Origin: Chitinophagaceae bacterium
GTDB taxonomy: Bacteria; Bacteroidota; Bacteroidia; Chitinophagales; Chitinophagaceae
Assembly (NCBI GenBank): GCA_017307755.1
Contig: JAFKGQ010000005.1
Coordinates: forward strand, 558,001 to 622,000
Direction of reading: 5' to 3'
DNA: 64,000 nt
Positions 1 through 9,208 of this stretch are shown piece by piece. How positions within the stretch are numbered: position 1 is the first letter of the stretch; each line of letters begins with the position of its first letter. A program made the position numbers and the translations under genes. The notes under the pieces were generated by a model, which saw only the letters and a list, made by a program, of their open reading frames with translations, was not told where the DNA came from and made no database searches.

Positions 1-1
1 A

Positions 2-1015
2 GCCTATATGGGCAGATGGATCGGAATAATTGGTGCTACCACCTGTCCTATAATGATCATCAAATGGGCCCATATCGAATTTGGAGGGGTTGTCATTCCC
101 AAAGACAGCAAGATCAAACCAATATCCAGCAAACCCTATCCTGTCTTCTTCCAGAATCCGGGAGGCATTTTCGTATTGGAAGATTCCTGGTTATATGGCA
201 GCGTGGACGATCCCTTCCGCATCCTGGGTGGAAAGATCGCCGTGTTCAGGAACACTTTTGAGAAATGCGGTTACACCGGTGGCGAGGCGATGAATGCCAA
301 GTCAGGCACCATCGGGAATTTTGCGTATAACCTTTGTATCGGCATGGCTACGAATGGTCCTAAACTGTCCAATTCTGGCGCTCCCACCGGCGTACCGGGC
401 TCCAATGTGCGGATGTATAACAACACCATCGTCAATTGCGGCTACCGGCGTCAAGAATCCGGAAGGGGTGGGTCCATCAATTTTGAGGAGAATGCGGCGG
501 GCATGGCATATAATAATATCATCGTCAACTGCAGGTTTGGGCTCCGGGTCGTCCAGAATCCCATTGCCGACACATCCAATCTGCGGTATGGGTACAATTA
601 CTCCTATGCCGACAGTCAGTCCGTGGCAAATAGTATTTACCCTTCTTATGATGTCAGCAAGTGCATCTCCCAGGCGATGTCTACGGATTTCCCCGCGCCC
701 TCCACTTTCCTGCCTGCGGGATGGGTGGCAGGACAAACGTATACGGCACCGGCTTCGTTGCTGGGCGCCAATGATCCGCAATTCATCAACGGACCTGTGC
801 CGATGCCCAAAGGGTTGAACCTAGCCGACATCTCTTTTGTGGGCAATTATAATTTCCGGCTAAAAACGACGTCGTCCTGTATCAATAAAGGCTATACGGG
901 ATTCGTTCCCCGCAGCGACGTGCCGGTGGACCCTAAGTATGGCGCAACGGAGATCACCCCGCCCGGCAAGGACCTGGGAGCTTACCAGCTCAATGGTTCC
1001 GGCAACCAGCATTGA
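2..1015 (+). CDS. Right-handed beta-helix protein, 5' end missing
   Basis: The reading frame is open to the left edge of the window, so the true start lies outside; an internal ATG at 8 is unlikely to be the start because no signal peptide follows it. The visible 335 residues show beta-helix style repeats of short turns rich in Asn and Gly (for example 'MYNNTIVNCGY' and 'AYNNIIVNC'), as in pectate-lyase-like surface proteins. The C-terminal 'GKDLGAYQ' is like the end of many Bacteroidota right-handed helix proteins. It sits 28 bases before a secreted phosphatase gene on the same strand, so they are probably co-transcribed. No catalytic residues can be assigned and the substrate is unknown. 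Confidence 0.75.
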   Translation, partial: AYMGRWIGIIGATTCPIMIIKWAHIEFGGVVIPKDSKIKPISSKPYPVFFQNPGGIFVLEDSWLYGSVDDPFRILGGKIAVFRNTFEKCGYTGGEAMNAKSGTIGNFAYNLCIGMATNGPKLSNSGAPTGVPGSNVRMYNNTIVNCGYRRQESGRGGSINFEENAAGMAYNNIIVNCRFGLRVVQNPIADTSNLRYGYNYSYADSQSVANSIYPSYDVSKCISQAMSTDFPAPSTFLPAGWVAGQTYTAPASLLGANDPQFINGPVPMPKGLNLADISFVGNYNFRLKTTSSCINKGYTGFVPRSDVPVDPKYGATEITPPGKDLGAYQLNGSGNQH

Positions 1016-1043
1016 TCATTTTTAAATTTATACAGGCTCTGAT

Positions 1044-2468
1044 ATGAAAAGATCATTTTTGGGTACCTTACTTTTTGTTCTCCCGTTCCTTTCCTTTTCA
1101 CAGGAGAACATATTTATCGCAAAGCCTTATTTGCAGATAGGCCGGGCTCCGTCCGCATCAAGTCTGGAGTTGTTGTGGCAGGTACCGGAGGGAGCCGCCG
1201 ACTGGGGAGTGGAAGTAAAGGCCGATCCTTCGGGCAGATGGGTGAAGATGGCATCTCCGCAATGGACACCGGTGGCTCCGGATGGTCTTCAGCCCCGGCG
1301 GGTGTACCATACTGTACTGACGGGTCTTGTGCCAGGCGGTGTATTCAACTATCGTGTCTCACGGGCCGGCAAAGTGGTCTTTACTGCGGAAGGGCATGCG
1401 TCCAAGGGCCCGGAACAGCCTTATAGGTTTGTCGTCAACGGCGATATCGGAGCGGCTACTACGGATGCAAAACTGTTGGCGAAGCAAAGTTTTTTGAGTC
1501 ATCCTGACCTGGTGGTCGTGCCGGGGGATATCATTTATGAGAACGGGAGGGTATCGGAGTACGACGACAAGTTCTGGCCTATCTACAATGCCGACGAGAC
1601 TACAGATGGGGGAGCACCGTTGATGCGCAGCATTCCCTATATAGGGGCGCCGGGGAACCATGATGTGGACAACCGGAGCCTGGATCAGTACCCGGATGGT
1701 CTGGCTTATTTCTTTTTCTGGCGTCAACCGCTGAATGGTCCTGCCGGTGTGGAAGGCAATGCTTTTGTCCCTGTCATGCAGGCAACGGAGGCGCACCGGA
1801 AGGCATTTTTACAGGCCGCCGGAGAGGCCTATCCCAGCGCTGTGAACTACTCGTTCAATTACGGTAATGCACATTGGCTCGTGTTGGACTCCGATCCCTA
1901 TGTCAATTTTACGGACAGTGCCTTGCGCAATTGGATAGCCGGTGACCTTGCAGGCGCCCGGGATGCCGTCTGGCGTTTTGTCATCTTTCATCACCCTCCT
2001 TTCAGTTCGTCAAGGGAGCATTATGAACAACAGCAGACACGTTTGTTGTCGCCGCTGTTCGAAGCGGGGAAAGTGGATGTGGTATTCAGCGGTCATGTAC
2101 ATAATTATCAACGGACATTCCCCATGCATTTTACGCCGGATAAACAGGGGGTGCTGCTGATAGGGGGAAAAGACAACAAGACCATTCGTGGCCGGGTGGT
2201 CAATGGAAGATGGCGGCTGGATAAGAGCTATGATGGCAAGACCAATACCCGTCCTGACGGGATCGTCTATATCGTCACCGGGGCCGGAGGCCAGGAACTG
2301 TACAATCCCGAGCAAAACGACGATGCGGATTCCTGGCAGAAGTACACCGACAAGTTTATCTCGAATGTACATTCTCTCAGCGTAGTCGATATCGATGGAA
2401 GGAACTTTACCCTGCGTCAGATATCTCCTGAAGGAAAAGAGCTGGACGCGATCAGCATTACGAAATAA
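1044..2468 (+). CDS. Purple acid phosphatase-like metallophosphoesterase, secreted
   Basis: 474 residues with a cleavable signal peptide (about 1-20, ending in 'LSFSQ'). Residues about 25-115 form a fibronectin-III-like N-terminal domain, typical of purple acid phosphatases. The calcineurin-like catalytic domain follows, with the metal-ligand motifs in order: 'NGDIG', 'PGDIIY', 'GNHDVD', 'FHHPPF' and 'GHVHNYQR'. The Tyr in GDxxY is the iron-binding tyrosine of purple acid phosphatases. It probably hydrolyses phosphate esters in the periplasm or outside the cell. A second metallophosphoesterase gene follows after 16 bases, so the two form a unit. The substrate cannot be told from sequence. Confidence 0.88.
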   Translation: MKRSFLGTLLFVLPFLSFSQENIFIAKPYLQIGRAPSASSLELLWQVPEGAADWGVEVKADPSGRWVKMASPQWTPVAPDGLQPRRVYHTVLTGLVPGGVFNYRVSRAGKVVFTAEGHASKGPEQPYRFVVNGDIGAATTDAKLLAKQSFLSHPDLVVVPGDIIYENGRVSEYDDKFWPIYNADETTDGGAPLMRSIPYIGAPGNHDVDNRSLDQYPDGLAYFFFWRQPLNGPAGVEGNAFVPVMQATEAHRKAFLQAAGEAYPSAVNYSFNYGNAHWLVLDSDPYVNFTDSALRNWIAGDLAGARDAVWRFVIFHHPPFSSSREHYEQQQTRLLSPLFEAGKVDVVFSGHVHNYQRTFPMHFTPDKQGVLLIGGKDNKTIRGRVVNGRWRLDKSYDGKTNTRPDGIVYIVTGAGGQELYNPEQNDDADSWQKYTDKFISNVHSLSVVDIDGRNFTLRQISPEGKELDAISITK

Positions 2469-2484
2469 AACATTTGGCTGCATA

Positions 2485-4374
2485 ATGAAAATAAAACAAC
2501 TGTTGCTCATTCCGGTGACAGGGCTTGTATTGCATGCGTCTGCGCAAACAGGTGTCCGGCCGGCTATTCCTGCCGTACTGGATGGAGTGACTTATTCCCC
2601 GAATGGCCGGCTGATGTTGACCAAGGCCGGGAATGTGGAGGACCTGGAGAAAAAAGATCTATATACATTGTCCGCCTTTAGTGCAAGTCCTGTGGGATCG
2701 GAAACGGGCATCCTGCTGGATATACATATGCAGGGGTTTGCCGGTACAGTGGCTTATGGGCCGCTGGATGAAGAGGCTCTATCCCCGACCGTGGCCTTTT
2801 TGCCCAAGGATGTGAAGATGACGGATGGCAAGGCTCTACTGGAAATAAAAAAAGTATTCGTTCGGTCCAATGATTTCTTTAAGCTGGCGGAAAAGGGGAA
2901 GGGCGTACTGGGTTACCGGATCATGGATAATAGCGGCAGGATCATCTATGAAGGAAGAACTGCATTCGAGGGAACGGGGCCCTATACTGTTGTGCCTACG
3001 ATCATCGAAGGGCCCATGATCAATGACCTGCAGCCTGGCGGGTGTATTATTTCTTATGAGACACAGACGCCTGCGAAGACAACCATCGAGGTTGGCGGCA
3101 AGACATTTACCGAGCCGGGTGAGGGCACGCACCATGAAATAAGCGTGTATGGATTGGAGGCCGGTAAACGATATACGTATACGGTAACTTATGGCAAACG
3201 GAGAGACGTCCATACTTTTCAGACTGCGGCAGCGGCGGGTAGCCGTAAGCCTTTTGCGTTTGCATTTGCCAGCGCCAACCGGGCTACCACGGGTGGAGGT
3301 GAGCGGGATTTCGGCGGAACGAATTATCAGGCGACCCGAACGATCATGGCTACAGCTGCCATTCATCAGGCGGTGTTCATGCAGGTGCAGGGAGATATCA
3401 CCAATGGGGCCAATCCAAGTGATGACGGGCATGCGCTGGAATATGCGAATTTCAAACGGGCGCTGGAACCATTTTGGGGCCGCATACCCGTATACGTAGG
3501 TTTTGGGGATCATGAGGCCAGCAGAAGCGTATTTGCGCCTGACCCTGTGACAAAAAAATCCAAGTCGATAGAGGTCTTTCCTTATGCCACGGCATCCGGT
3601 GAAGCCAGCTTTGCCCGGGCCTTTGTCAATCCTGCAAATGGTCCCCTGAGCGAGGATGGAGCCGTCTATGACCCCAATCCCAATAACATCGATTTCCCCA
3701 CCTATAAGGAGAATGTCTACTATTACACCTATGATAATGTGGCGATGATCGTCTTGAATACAGAGTATTGGGAAAGCAAGGACCCGATGGCCACCAGCGG
3801 CTGTCCGGAAGGGTATATCATGGATCAGCAGGTGAAATGGCTGCGGGAAACCATGCACAAAATGGAGAATGATCCTCATATCGATCATATTTTTGTGGTG
3901 ACACACGGGGCTGTTTTCCCAAATGGGGATCACCTGGCCGATGCCATGTGGTGGGATGGAGATAATAAGAGCAGGGCAGTAGTGGCTGGTGTGCCGCTGT
4001 CAAAGGGTACGATCGAGCGGCGGGACGAGATATTGGATATCTGTGTCAATAACAGCAAAAAATTTCTTGCTTTTATATCAGGGGATGAACATAACTTCTC
4101 TTTTTTGCCTGTGACGCCGCAAACGCCTATTTACCTGGAAGGGTATGCCGGTAAAAAAATACAGCTGAAACGAAATTTCTTCTGTATCAATAATGGAGCG
4201 GGTGGGTCCGCCCCTTATGCATTGTTGCCCAGTCCCTGGTCCGGCGGGTATAAGTATTTCACCGAGCCCCCTGCGTTGGCGTTGATCCATGTGGATGGCG
4301 GGCGGGTGACGTTATCCGCTGTGAGAATAGAGACTTTTGAGAATATTTGCGAGTCTGTCAGACTGCGGGATTAA
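2485..4374 (+). CDS. Secreted metallophosphoesterase with fibronectin-like N-terminal domain
   Basis: The start at 2485 is chosen because it gives a signal peptide ('MKIKQLLLIPVTGLVLHASAQ'-like, about 20 residues); an upstream in-frame ATG at 2395 lies inside the previous gene. The product is about 629 residues. Residues about 180-260 look like a fibronectin-III fold. The calcineurin-like domain has 'QGDITNG', 'GFGDHEAS', 'VVTHGAVFPNGDH' and 'SGDEHNFSF'. The third motif reads GDHE where family members usually have GNHE, and the last motif is GDEH instead of GHxH, so activity may be altered. It runs tail to tail into the TonB receptor gene with a 4-base overlap, leaving no room for a terminator between them. 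Confidence 0.82.
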   Translation: MKIKQLLLIPVTGLVLHASAQTGVRPAIPAVLDGVTYSPNGRLMLTKAGNVEDLEKKDLYTLSAFSASPVGSETGILLDIHMQGFAGTVAYGPLDEEALSPTVAFLPKDVKMTDGKALLEIKKVFVRSNDFFKLAEKGKGVLGYRIMDNSGRIIYEGRTAFEGTGPYTVVPTIIEGPMINDLQPGGCIISYETQTPAKTTIEVGGKTFTEPGEGTHHEISVYGLEAGKRYTYTVTYGKRRDVHTFQTAAAAGSRKPFAFAFASANRATTGGGERDFGGTNYQATRTIMATAAIHQAVFMQVQGDITNGANPSDDGHALEYANFKRALEPFWGRIPVYVGFGDHEASRSVFAPDPVTKKSKSIEVFPYATASGEASFARAFVNPANGPLSEDGAVYDPNPNNIDFPTYKENVYYYTYDNVAMIVLNTEYWESKDPMATSGCPEGYIMDQQVKWLRETMHKMENDPHIDHIFVVTHGAVFPNGDHLADAMWWDGDNKSRAVVAGVPLSKGTIERRDEILDICVNNSKKFLAFISGDEHNFSFLPVTPQTPIYLEGYAGKKIQLKRNFFCINNGAGGSAPYALLPSPWSGGYKYFTEPPALALIHVDGGRVTLSAVRIETFENICESVRLRD

Positions 4375-6836
4375 TTTTCAACGGGAGGCTTACCCAGGAA
4401 ATTCTCATCCTCTTTGGGTTTGCTGATCTTCAGCTTGCCAAACTTGTACAGGAGGTTAATACCAAACGACCTGTAAGGTATCTCCAGGCGATTGTCCGTG
4501 ACAAACCCGACACCTTCGATGGTGGATTTCTGCACGAGATTATTCCCAAAGGCATTTACCGCCACCAGGCCCAGGCTTGCTTTCCCTCCCCATAGCTGCT
4601 GACGGAGCGCAAAAGTATAGGTGAGGAAATTGGGTTGTCTGCCTTGCCATCTGATGCCTGACCGGAAGTTGCCGAACCCTTCCACGATAAGGCCGTGGGG
4701 GAACTGGTAATTGGCGTTGACATTCCAGCGATATTCAAAGCCGCTGATCCGGGGAGGTATGGAGTAGATATTGAATGTCCTTCTGTCGTACAGCTGAATA
4801 TTGGGGCGAATCGTAAATTTGGGAAAAGGAGAAAAAGAGCCTCCGAGATTGATGCCCCAACGGTCTTCTGAGGCGATGTTGTCGCGACGGGTAACGTTGA
4901 CATTGGTGTATGTGGAGTCCCCCACCTGGAACGTTGGATAAAAGGTCGTATAGGATTTTATGTCGGGGCTGTTATGTGTATATACCAGGACGATGTTGAG
5001 GCTATTGTCCCTTCCGATGTTGTAGTTATAGCCCAGTTGAAAGTCGTGTCCTATTTCGGGAAGTATATTGGGATTACCGGTGGTGATATTTTGTGGATCG
5101 GCCAGGTTAAGGAATGGGTTCAGGTCGCGGTATTCGGGTCTTTCCAGTCTGTATGCATAGCTGAATTTCAGGGTCTGGTCGTTAAAGGTATGGGAGAGCG
5201 TGACGGAAGGAGCCAGGTTGTTGTAATCCGGTATTTTTACGTGACCGGAATTGCTATAGTAGGCCTTGTTTGTGGTATATTCTGACCGTATGCCGGCGAT
5301 GACATTGAGGAAATCAAACAGTCTGAAAGCGCCGGAAACATAGCCGGCGTAAACAGTCCTGCGAAAAGTGGAGTTATAGGATTGCAGGTTATCGGGTACG
5401 TAGGTATAGGCGGCAGGGTTAAAAGAATAGACCGCTGCATCGCTGACCAGGGATTCAATCTCTGTTTTAAAGCCCGTTTCCAGCAGAAAGCCGCTGGATA
5501 GGGGGTAGGCATAATCCAGGCTAAAAGAAGTGAGTTTGTCCCGACCGGGGTTGCTGCTGGTAGAGCCGGAGAAAATGGAGTCGTTATTTATATAGCGTTG
5601 GGATTGCAGATAGGAAGTATTGTTCTGCCCGGCGCTATACAGGAACGAGAAGGTCAGCTGTTCTTTATCCCTCCGGAATTTTTTTGTGTAGTCTACGCCC
5701 AGGTCGGCTGTATTGTTCCTGAGCTTATTATTGGCGGCACGAAGGTTGAGCCGGTCGTAAAGGCTGTTGCCATGAGCATCGGTGCCTGTATTATGTTGTT
5801 GGAAGAGGCCGTCGGTGGCGTTGCCGAACTCGTTAAAGCCAAACGTGACGGCCACGTTGTCTTTGGGGGTAATATCCCAGTCGAGATTAAGTCCGGTGCG
5901 GTAACCATAGCGGTGGAAGTCGCTGTTGCCTTGCTGGCCAAGAAAGTATTTGTTACCGGAAGCGGTGTCTGTAGAATTCCTTTTGCTGTCCGTATATGTG
6001 CTGACATTCAGCTGGTCTGTCCCGCTGAAATAACCGCTGACGGTGACATTGTTCTTTTTATAGGTGAGATTGACGGAGCCGTTCTCCTGCCTGGTGCCGG
6101 CGGTGGCGTTGACAATCCCGCTGAAACCTTCCGACTTGCTTTTTTTCAGAATGATGTTGATAACGCCTCCGGTGCCTGTGGCATCGTACTTCGAGCCGGG
6201 GCTGGACATGACCTCGATGCTTTGTATCTGGGACGCCGGGATGGATTGAAGAGCGTCTGCAACGCTGTTGCCAAACAGGGTAGAGCGTTTGCCATTGATA
6301 AGGAACAGGATACTCGGATTGCCGAGCAACTCGACATTACCATTGACATCGACGCTGACCTGGGGGATCTTCCGCAGTACATCCGTGGCTACGCCGCCCT
6401 GCGAAGTGACGTCGCGATCGACATTGTAGACAATGCGATCGACCTTATTTTCCAGGAGGGGTCTTGATGCGGTGACGACGGCTTGTGCAAGCGTGCGGGT
6501 CTGGACCGAGAGTCCAAGGACGCCTAGGTCAAATATTTTGCCAGTCGTGCCAACGGACAGTTGTGTTTGATGTAAGGCGGCATAGCCGGTGTAGCCGACG
6601 GTCAGGGAATAGCTGCCGGCGGGTATATTTTGCAGGGAAAAGTATCCCCGGGTGTCGGTGAGCGTACTGAATTTTGTTGTGCCTGTCAGGGTTATGCTGG
6701 CTTTTTCCAGAGGTTGTCCGGAAGAGGAGTCTTTTACCATGCCGGTGATGGTTACGAGTGGTGGTTTTGAAGGGACCTGGGCGTCAGCATAGGCGGAACC
6801 AAAGATCAGCAACAGAAGGAGCGTCCATTTAAACAT
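4371..6836 (-). CDS. TonB-dependent receptor, outer-membrane beta-barrel family
   Basis: 821 residues. A signal peptide (about 1-20) is followed by a carboxypeptidase-regulatory-like domain (about 27-100), a plug domain (about 115-225, with 'TGTGGVINIILKKS' near its end) and a long barrel. This is the non-SusC type of Bacteroidota receptor (CarboxypepD_reg plus OMP beta-barrel) and has no SusD partner next to it. It should carry a large ligand across the outer membrane using TonB energy; siderophores and peptides are typical for the family but nothing local fixes the ligand. The 86-base gap to the sigma gene upstream probably holds its promoter, but I see no clear box. Confidence 0.88.
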   Translation of the reverse strand: MFKWTLLLLLIFGSAYADAQVPSKPPLVTITGMVKDSSSGQPLEKASITLTGTTKFSTLTDTRGYFSLQNIPAGSYSLTVGYTGYAALHQTQLSVGTTGKIFDLGVLGLSVQTRTLAQAVVTASRPLLENKVDRIVYNVDRDVTSQGGVATDVLRKIPQVSVDVNGNVELLGNPSILFLINGKRSTLFGNSVADALQSIPASQIQSIEVMSSPGSKYDATGTGGVINIILKKSKSEGFSGIVNATAGTRQENGSVNLTYKKNNVTVSGYFSGTDQLNVSTYTDSKRNSTDTASGNKYFLGQQGNSDFHRYGYRTGLNLDWDITPKDNVAVTFGFNEFGNATDGLFQQHNTGTDAHGNSLYDRLNLRAANNKLRNNTADLGVDYTKKFRRDKEQLTFSFLYSAGQNNTSYLQSQRYINNDSIFSGSTSSNPGRDKLTSFSLDYAYPLSSGFLLETGFKTEIESLVSDAAVYSFNPAAYTYVPDNLQSYNSTFRRTVYAGYVSGAFRLFDFLNVIAGIRSEYTTNKAYYSNSGHVKIPDYNNLAPSVTLSHTFNDQTLKFSYAYRLERPEYRDLNPFLNLADPQNITTGNPNILPEIGHDFQLGYNYNIGRDNSLNIVLVYTHNSPDIKSYTTFYPTFQVGDSTYTNVNVTRRDNIASEDRWGINLGGSFSPFPKFTIRPNIQLYDRRTFNIYSIPPRISGFEYRWNVNANYQFPHGLIVEGFGNFRSGIRWQGRQPNFLTYTFALRQQLWGGKASLGLVAVNAFGNNLVQKSTIEGVGFVTDNRLEIPYRSFGINLLYKFGKLKISKPKEDENFLGKPPVEN

Positions 6837-6922
6837 TTGCGTAAACGATTTGGTTGTTTTCCAATTTTGGCTGCAAATTAGAAAACAATTCTGGACGCTT
6901 TCTGGATTGAGGGAAATGCCTT

Positions 6923-8149
6923 TTAAAGCTTATCGAGTTTTTTTTGTATGGCCTGTTTGTCGGCCTGGGTCTTTGCGAGAGAATATGCTTTCTGAAAATT
7001 TATCCTGGCTTTAGCATTATCGATGGATGTATAGAGTTCGCCCAGCAGGGCAAAATAAAAATGGTTGTCTGTAAGTTCCAGTTTTTCCGCCGCAAGGATG
7101 GCCTCCTGTTTTCCATTGGCTTTTGAAAGGGCGTAGGTCCTGTTTAGCGCTGCGATGGGGGAATATTCTATTTGGAGCAACCGGTTGTAGAATTGCAATA
7201 TGTTCTCCCATTTCTCTTTTGTGTCGGCACGCTGGGTGTTCCAGTATGCGATGCCTGCCTCCAGGTGATATTTGGACAGCTTATCGCCTGCGGCGGCACA
7301 TCTTAGGAAATATCCTCCTTTACTGATGAGGTCTGTATTCCAAAGACTGGTATCCTGCTCTTCATACAGGATGATCCGGTCGTTATCATCCAGCCGGGCG
7401 TCAAAGCGGGAGGCGTGGAAGCACATCAGCGAGAGTAGTGCATTTACCTGCGGCTGATTGGTCTGTTTGTTTTCGATGAGCATGGTGCATAGCCGCATGG
7501 CTTCCAGGCAAAGGTCTTTATGCAGCGGTTTGTCCCGGCTGATAGAATAATAACCTTCGTTGAACAGCAGGTAGATCGTGGTCAATACCGGGGATAGTCT
7601 GGACTCTATTTCCAAAGGACCAGGGAGCTCGATCTTTATTTTCCCTTCCCGTAGCTGTTCTTTTGCCCGGAACAGCCGCTTGTTGATCGTTTCCTTATTC
7701 GTGAGGAAGGCGTCTGCTATCTCTTCGATGCCAAAGCCGCAAAGGATACGAAGAGAGAGGCCGATCTGCGCTTCTCCGGATATGGAGGGGTGACAGATGG
7801 CGAACATCATCTGCAGCTGACTGTCGATGATATTGTGGGGGGAAAGATCGACTTCGCCGGGCCGCATGGGGGAGATGCCGCTTTGCAGTGCAGGCGTAAT
7901 TTTTTCCCTGAAAAGATCGTGACGCTGCAGGTAATTTTTGGCCTTGTTCTTTGCCACGCTGTACAGCCAGGCGGTGGGGTTGGGGGGGATGCCGTTGAGT
8001 CCCCAGGACTGTGCTGCGGTGAGAAAGGTTTCGCTGGCAATATCCTCGGCATTTTCAATGCCGCCCAATCCAAAATATTTACAGAGTACCGATACTATTT
8101 TCCGGTACTCTGTTCTGAATAAATGGGGTATCAGCTGTGTGTCATCCAT
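6923..8149 (-). CDS. ECF RNA polymerase sigma factor, ECF42-type with TPR-like tail
   Basis: 408 residues, twice the size of a usual ECF sigma. Region 2 is at about 12-80 ('DIASETFLTAAQSW', 'PTAWLYSVAKNKAKNYL') and region 4 at about 125-175 ('LRILCGFGIEEIADAFLTN'). A helical extension of about 220 residues (DUF6596/TPR-like) follows, ending in repeats such as 'ARINFQKAYSLAKTQADKQ'. This layout defines the ECF42 group, which has no anti-sigma and is coupled to DGPF/YCII proteins. The start overlaps the end of a YCII-family gene by 8 bases, which fits that rule. The signal sensed is unknown. Confidence 0.9.
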   Translation of the reverse strand: MDDTQLIPHLFRTEYRKIVSVLCKYFGLGGIENAEDIASETFLTAAQSWGLNGIPPNPTAWLYSVAKNKAKNYLQRHDLFREKITPALQSGISPMRPGEVDLSPHNIIDSQLQMMFAICHPSISGEAQIGLSLRILCGFGIEEIADAFLTNKETINKRLFRAKEQLREGKIKIELPGPLEIESRLSPVLTTIYLLFNEGYYSISRDKPLHKDLCLEAMRLCTMLIENKQTNQPQVNALLSLMCFHASRFDARLDDNDRIILYEEQDTSLWNTDLISKGGYFLRCAAAGDKLSKYHLEAGIAYWNTQRADTKEKWENILQFYNRLLQIEYSPIAALNRTYALSKANGKQEAILAAEKLELTDNHFYFALLGELYTSIDNAKARINFQKAYSLAKTQADKQAIQKKLDKL

Positions 8150-8495
8150 TGTGTCCGCCCGTAATCCTTCTTACCTCCACGCTGTTGCCTTCGCCCCCCA
8201 GGATGGGGCATTGCCCGGCCAGGCTCACCGCCTCGTCGAAGTCCTTTGCCCTGATGGTGATAAACCCGGCTATGGATTCTTTAACTTCTGCAAAGGGCCC
8301 GTCGGTAATGACATTCTTTGGCTTGATCACTTTTCCTTCCGTGGACAGGGCAGTGCCGCCGACGAATTTATTTTGGGCGGCGATGCCGCCTACCCAGTCG
8401 TGGTATTGTTTCATATAGACCTGCAGCTGCTCGGGAGAAGGCTGTGCCTCTTTTGTGATAATGTCAAGGCGCATCAGTATCAAATATTCGTCCAT
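8142..8495 (-). CDS. YCII/DGPF-family protein
   Basis: 117 residues of the YCII-related (DGPF) fold: 'YLILMRLD' at the N terminus, 'VITDGPFAEVKESIAGFITI' with the DGPF signature near residue 63-66, then 'DEAVSLAGQCPI'. Proteins of this family usually stand next to ECF42 sigma factors and are often among their targets; here the gene is directly upstream of, and overlaps, the sigma gene. The biochemical role is not established. It probably shares a transcript with the RibD-like gene, which ends 11 bases upstream. Confidence 0.9.
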   Translation of the reverse strand: MDEYLILMRLDIITKEAQPSPEQLQVYMKQYHDWVGGIAAQNKFVGGTALSTEGKVIKPKNVITDGPFAEVKESIAGFITIRAKDFDEAVSLAGQCPILGGEGNSVEVRRITGGHNG

Positions 8496-8506
8496 AGTAT
8501 AATAAT

Positions 8507-9061
8507 TTATAAAGGTTGATACGAAAGTAAGATAACTCCGCTTTTAAATACCCGGCTCGATACCAATTTCAGATCGAGGTTGCGCTGCAATCCTTTAAAT
8601 GCAGGCGTTCCATTTCCCAGTGCCACGGGGTCTACCATGAATTGGTACTCATCGATAAGACCGGCATTTGCCAGTTGAGTGATGATACTGCCGCTGCCCA
8701 GCACACACATATCTTTTCCCGGGGTTTGTTTTAGCTGCCGGACCGCGGCGATGATATCTCCATTGACGATGCGCGTATTTTCCCAGCCTGCTTGTTTTAA
8801 TGTCCGGGAGAATACGATCTTTTCGGCCTTGTTCATTCCTTCTGCGACGGCTGGAGCCTGTTGCTGCGCCATGGGGGTAGGCCAGAAGGCGGCCATATGT
8901 TCGTATGTAACACGCCCAAAGAGCAGGATGCCTCCCTGCCCAACCGAATCGGCGGCGAACTTGCTTTCTTCTACGCCATGTCTGTGCCAACTGAGGTCCC
9001 CGCCGGGGCCTTCGAAATAACCGTTGAGAGTGGTGAAGTTGAAAATTGCTAACTTTCTCAT
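8507..9061 (-). CDS. Dihydrofolate reductase-like (RibD C-terminal) family protein
   Basis: 184 residues with the RibD/DHFR-like reductase fold: 'FNFTTLNGYFEGPGGDLSWH' at the N terminus, 'LLFGRVTYEHMAAFWP' near residue 46-61, and the nucleotide-binding 'VLGSGSIITQLANAGLIDEY' near 120-140. Relatives use NADPH, but most members are uncharacterised and are not the housekeeping DHFR. It is the first gene of a minus-strand unit with the YCII protein and ECF42 sigma factor. Its upstream region is shared with the divergent ArsR unit. Confidence 0.88.
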   Translation of the reverse strand: MRKLAIFNFTTLNGYFEGPGGDLSWHRHGVEESKFAADSVGQGGILLFGRVTYEHMAAFWPTPMAQQQAPAVAEGMNKAEKIVFSRTLKQAGWENTRIVNGDIIAAVRQLKQTPGKDMCVLGSGSIITQLANAGLIDEYQFMVDPVALGNGTPAFKGLQRNLDLKLVSSRVFKSGVILLSYQPL

Positions 9062-9151
9062 TTTTAATGATTTAATTGTTTGAAAAGAGATCCTACGCCC
9101 TTATATCAAATGAGAAAGCAGATATTGGACAGAAATAAATTTTAGAAAAAA

Positions 9152-9183
9152 TTTGCGTAAGTAAATCCTTACACTTAAATTTG
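9152..9183 (+). promoter_or_regulatory. Promoter of the ArsR-SRPBCC-VOC unit
   Basis: A Bacteroidota-type promoter: -33 box TTTG at 9152-9155, 20 bases of spacer, and a perfect -7 box TAAATTTG (TAnnTTTG) at 9176-9183. The expected transcript start is about 9188-9191, giving a leader of about 20 bases before the ATG at 9209. Two copies of an inverted repeat lie in and just after this promoter. Confidence 0.7.
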
Positions 9184-9198
9184 TAAGCAAATACTTAC
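9157..9198. promoter_or_regulatory. Tandem ArsR-type operators, GTAAG-N6-CTTAC twice
   Basis: Two 16-bp inverted repeats, GTAAG-N6-CTTAC, at 9157-9172 and 9183-9198, 26 bp centre to centre. The first fills the spacer between -33 and -7; the second starts on the last base of the -7 box and covers the expected start of transcription. A repressor bound there would block RNA polymerase. The next gene encodes an ArsR-family repressor, so self-control is the natural reading. The repeats are seen directly; the binding protein is inferred. Confidence 0.7.
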
Positions 9199-9208
9199 AT
9201 AATATATC

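Noticed and set aside
2836..3933. 365-codon open frame on the minus strand inside the second phosphatase gene
   Set aside because: It is antisense to a well-supported secreted protein, has no recognisable domain or signal, and reflects codon bias of the real gene.
5598..6467. 289-codon open frame on the plus strand inside the TonB receptor gene
   Set aside because: Low-complexity translation, antisense to clear receptor motifs, no start context; a shadow frame.
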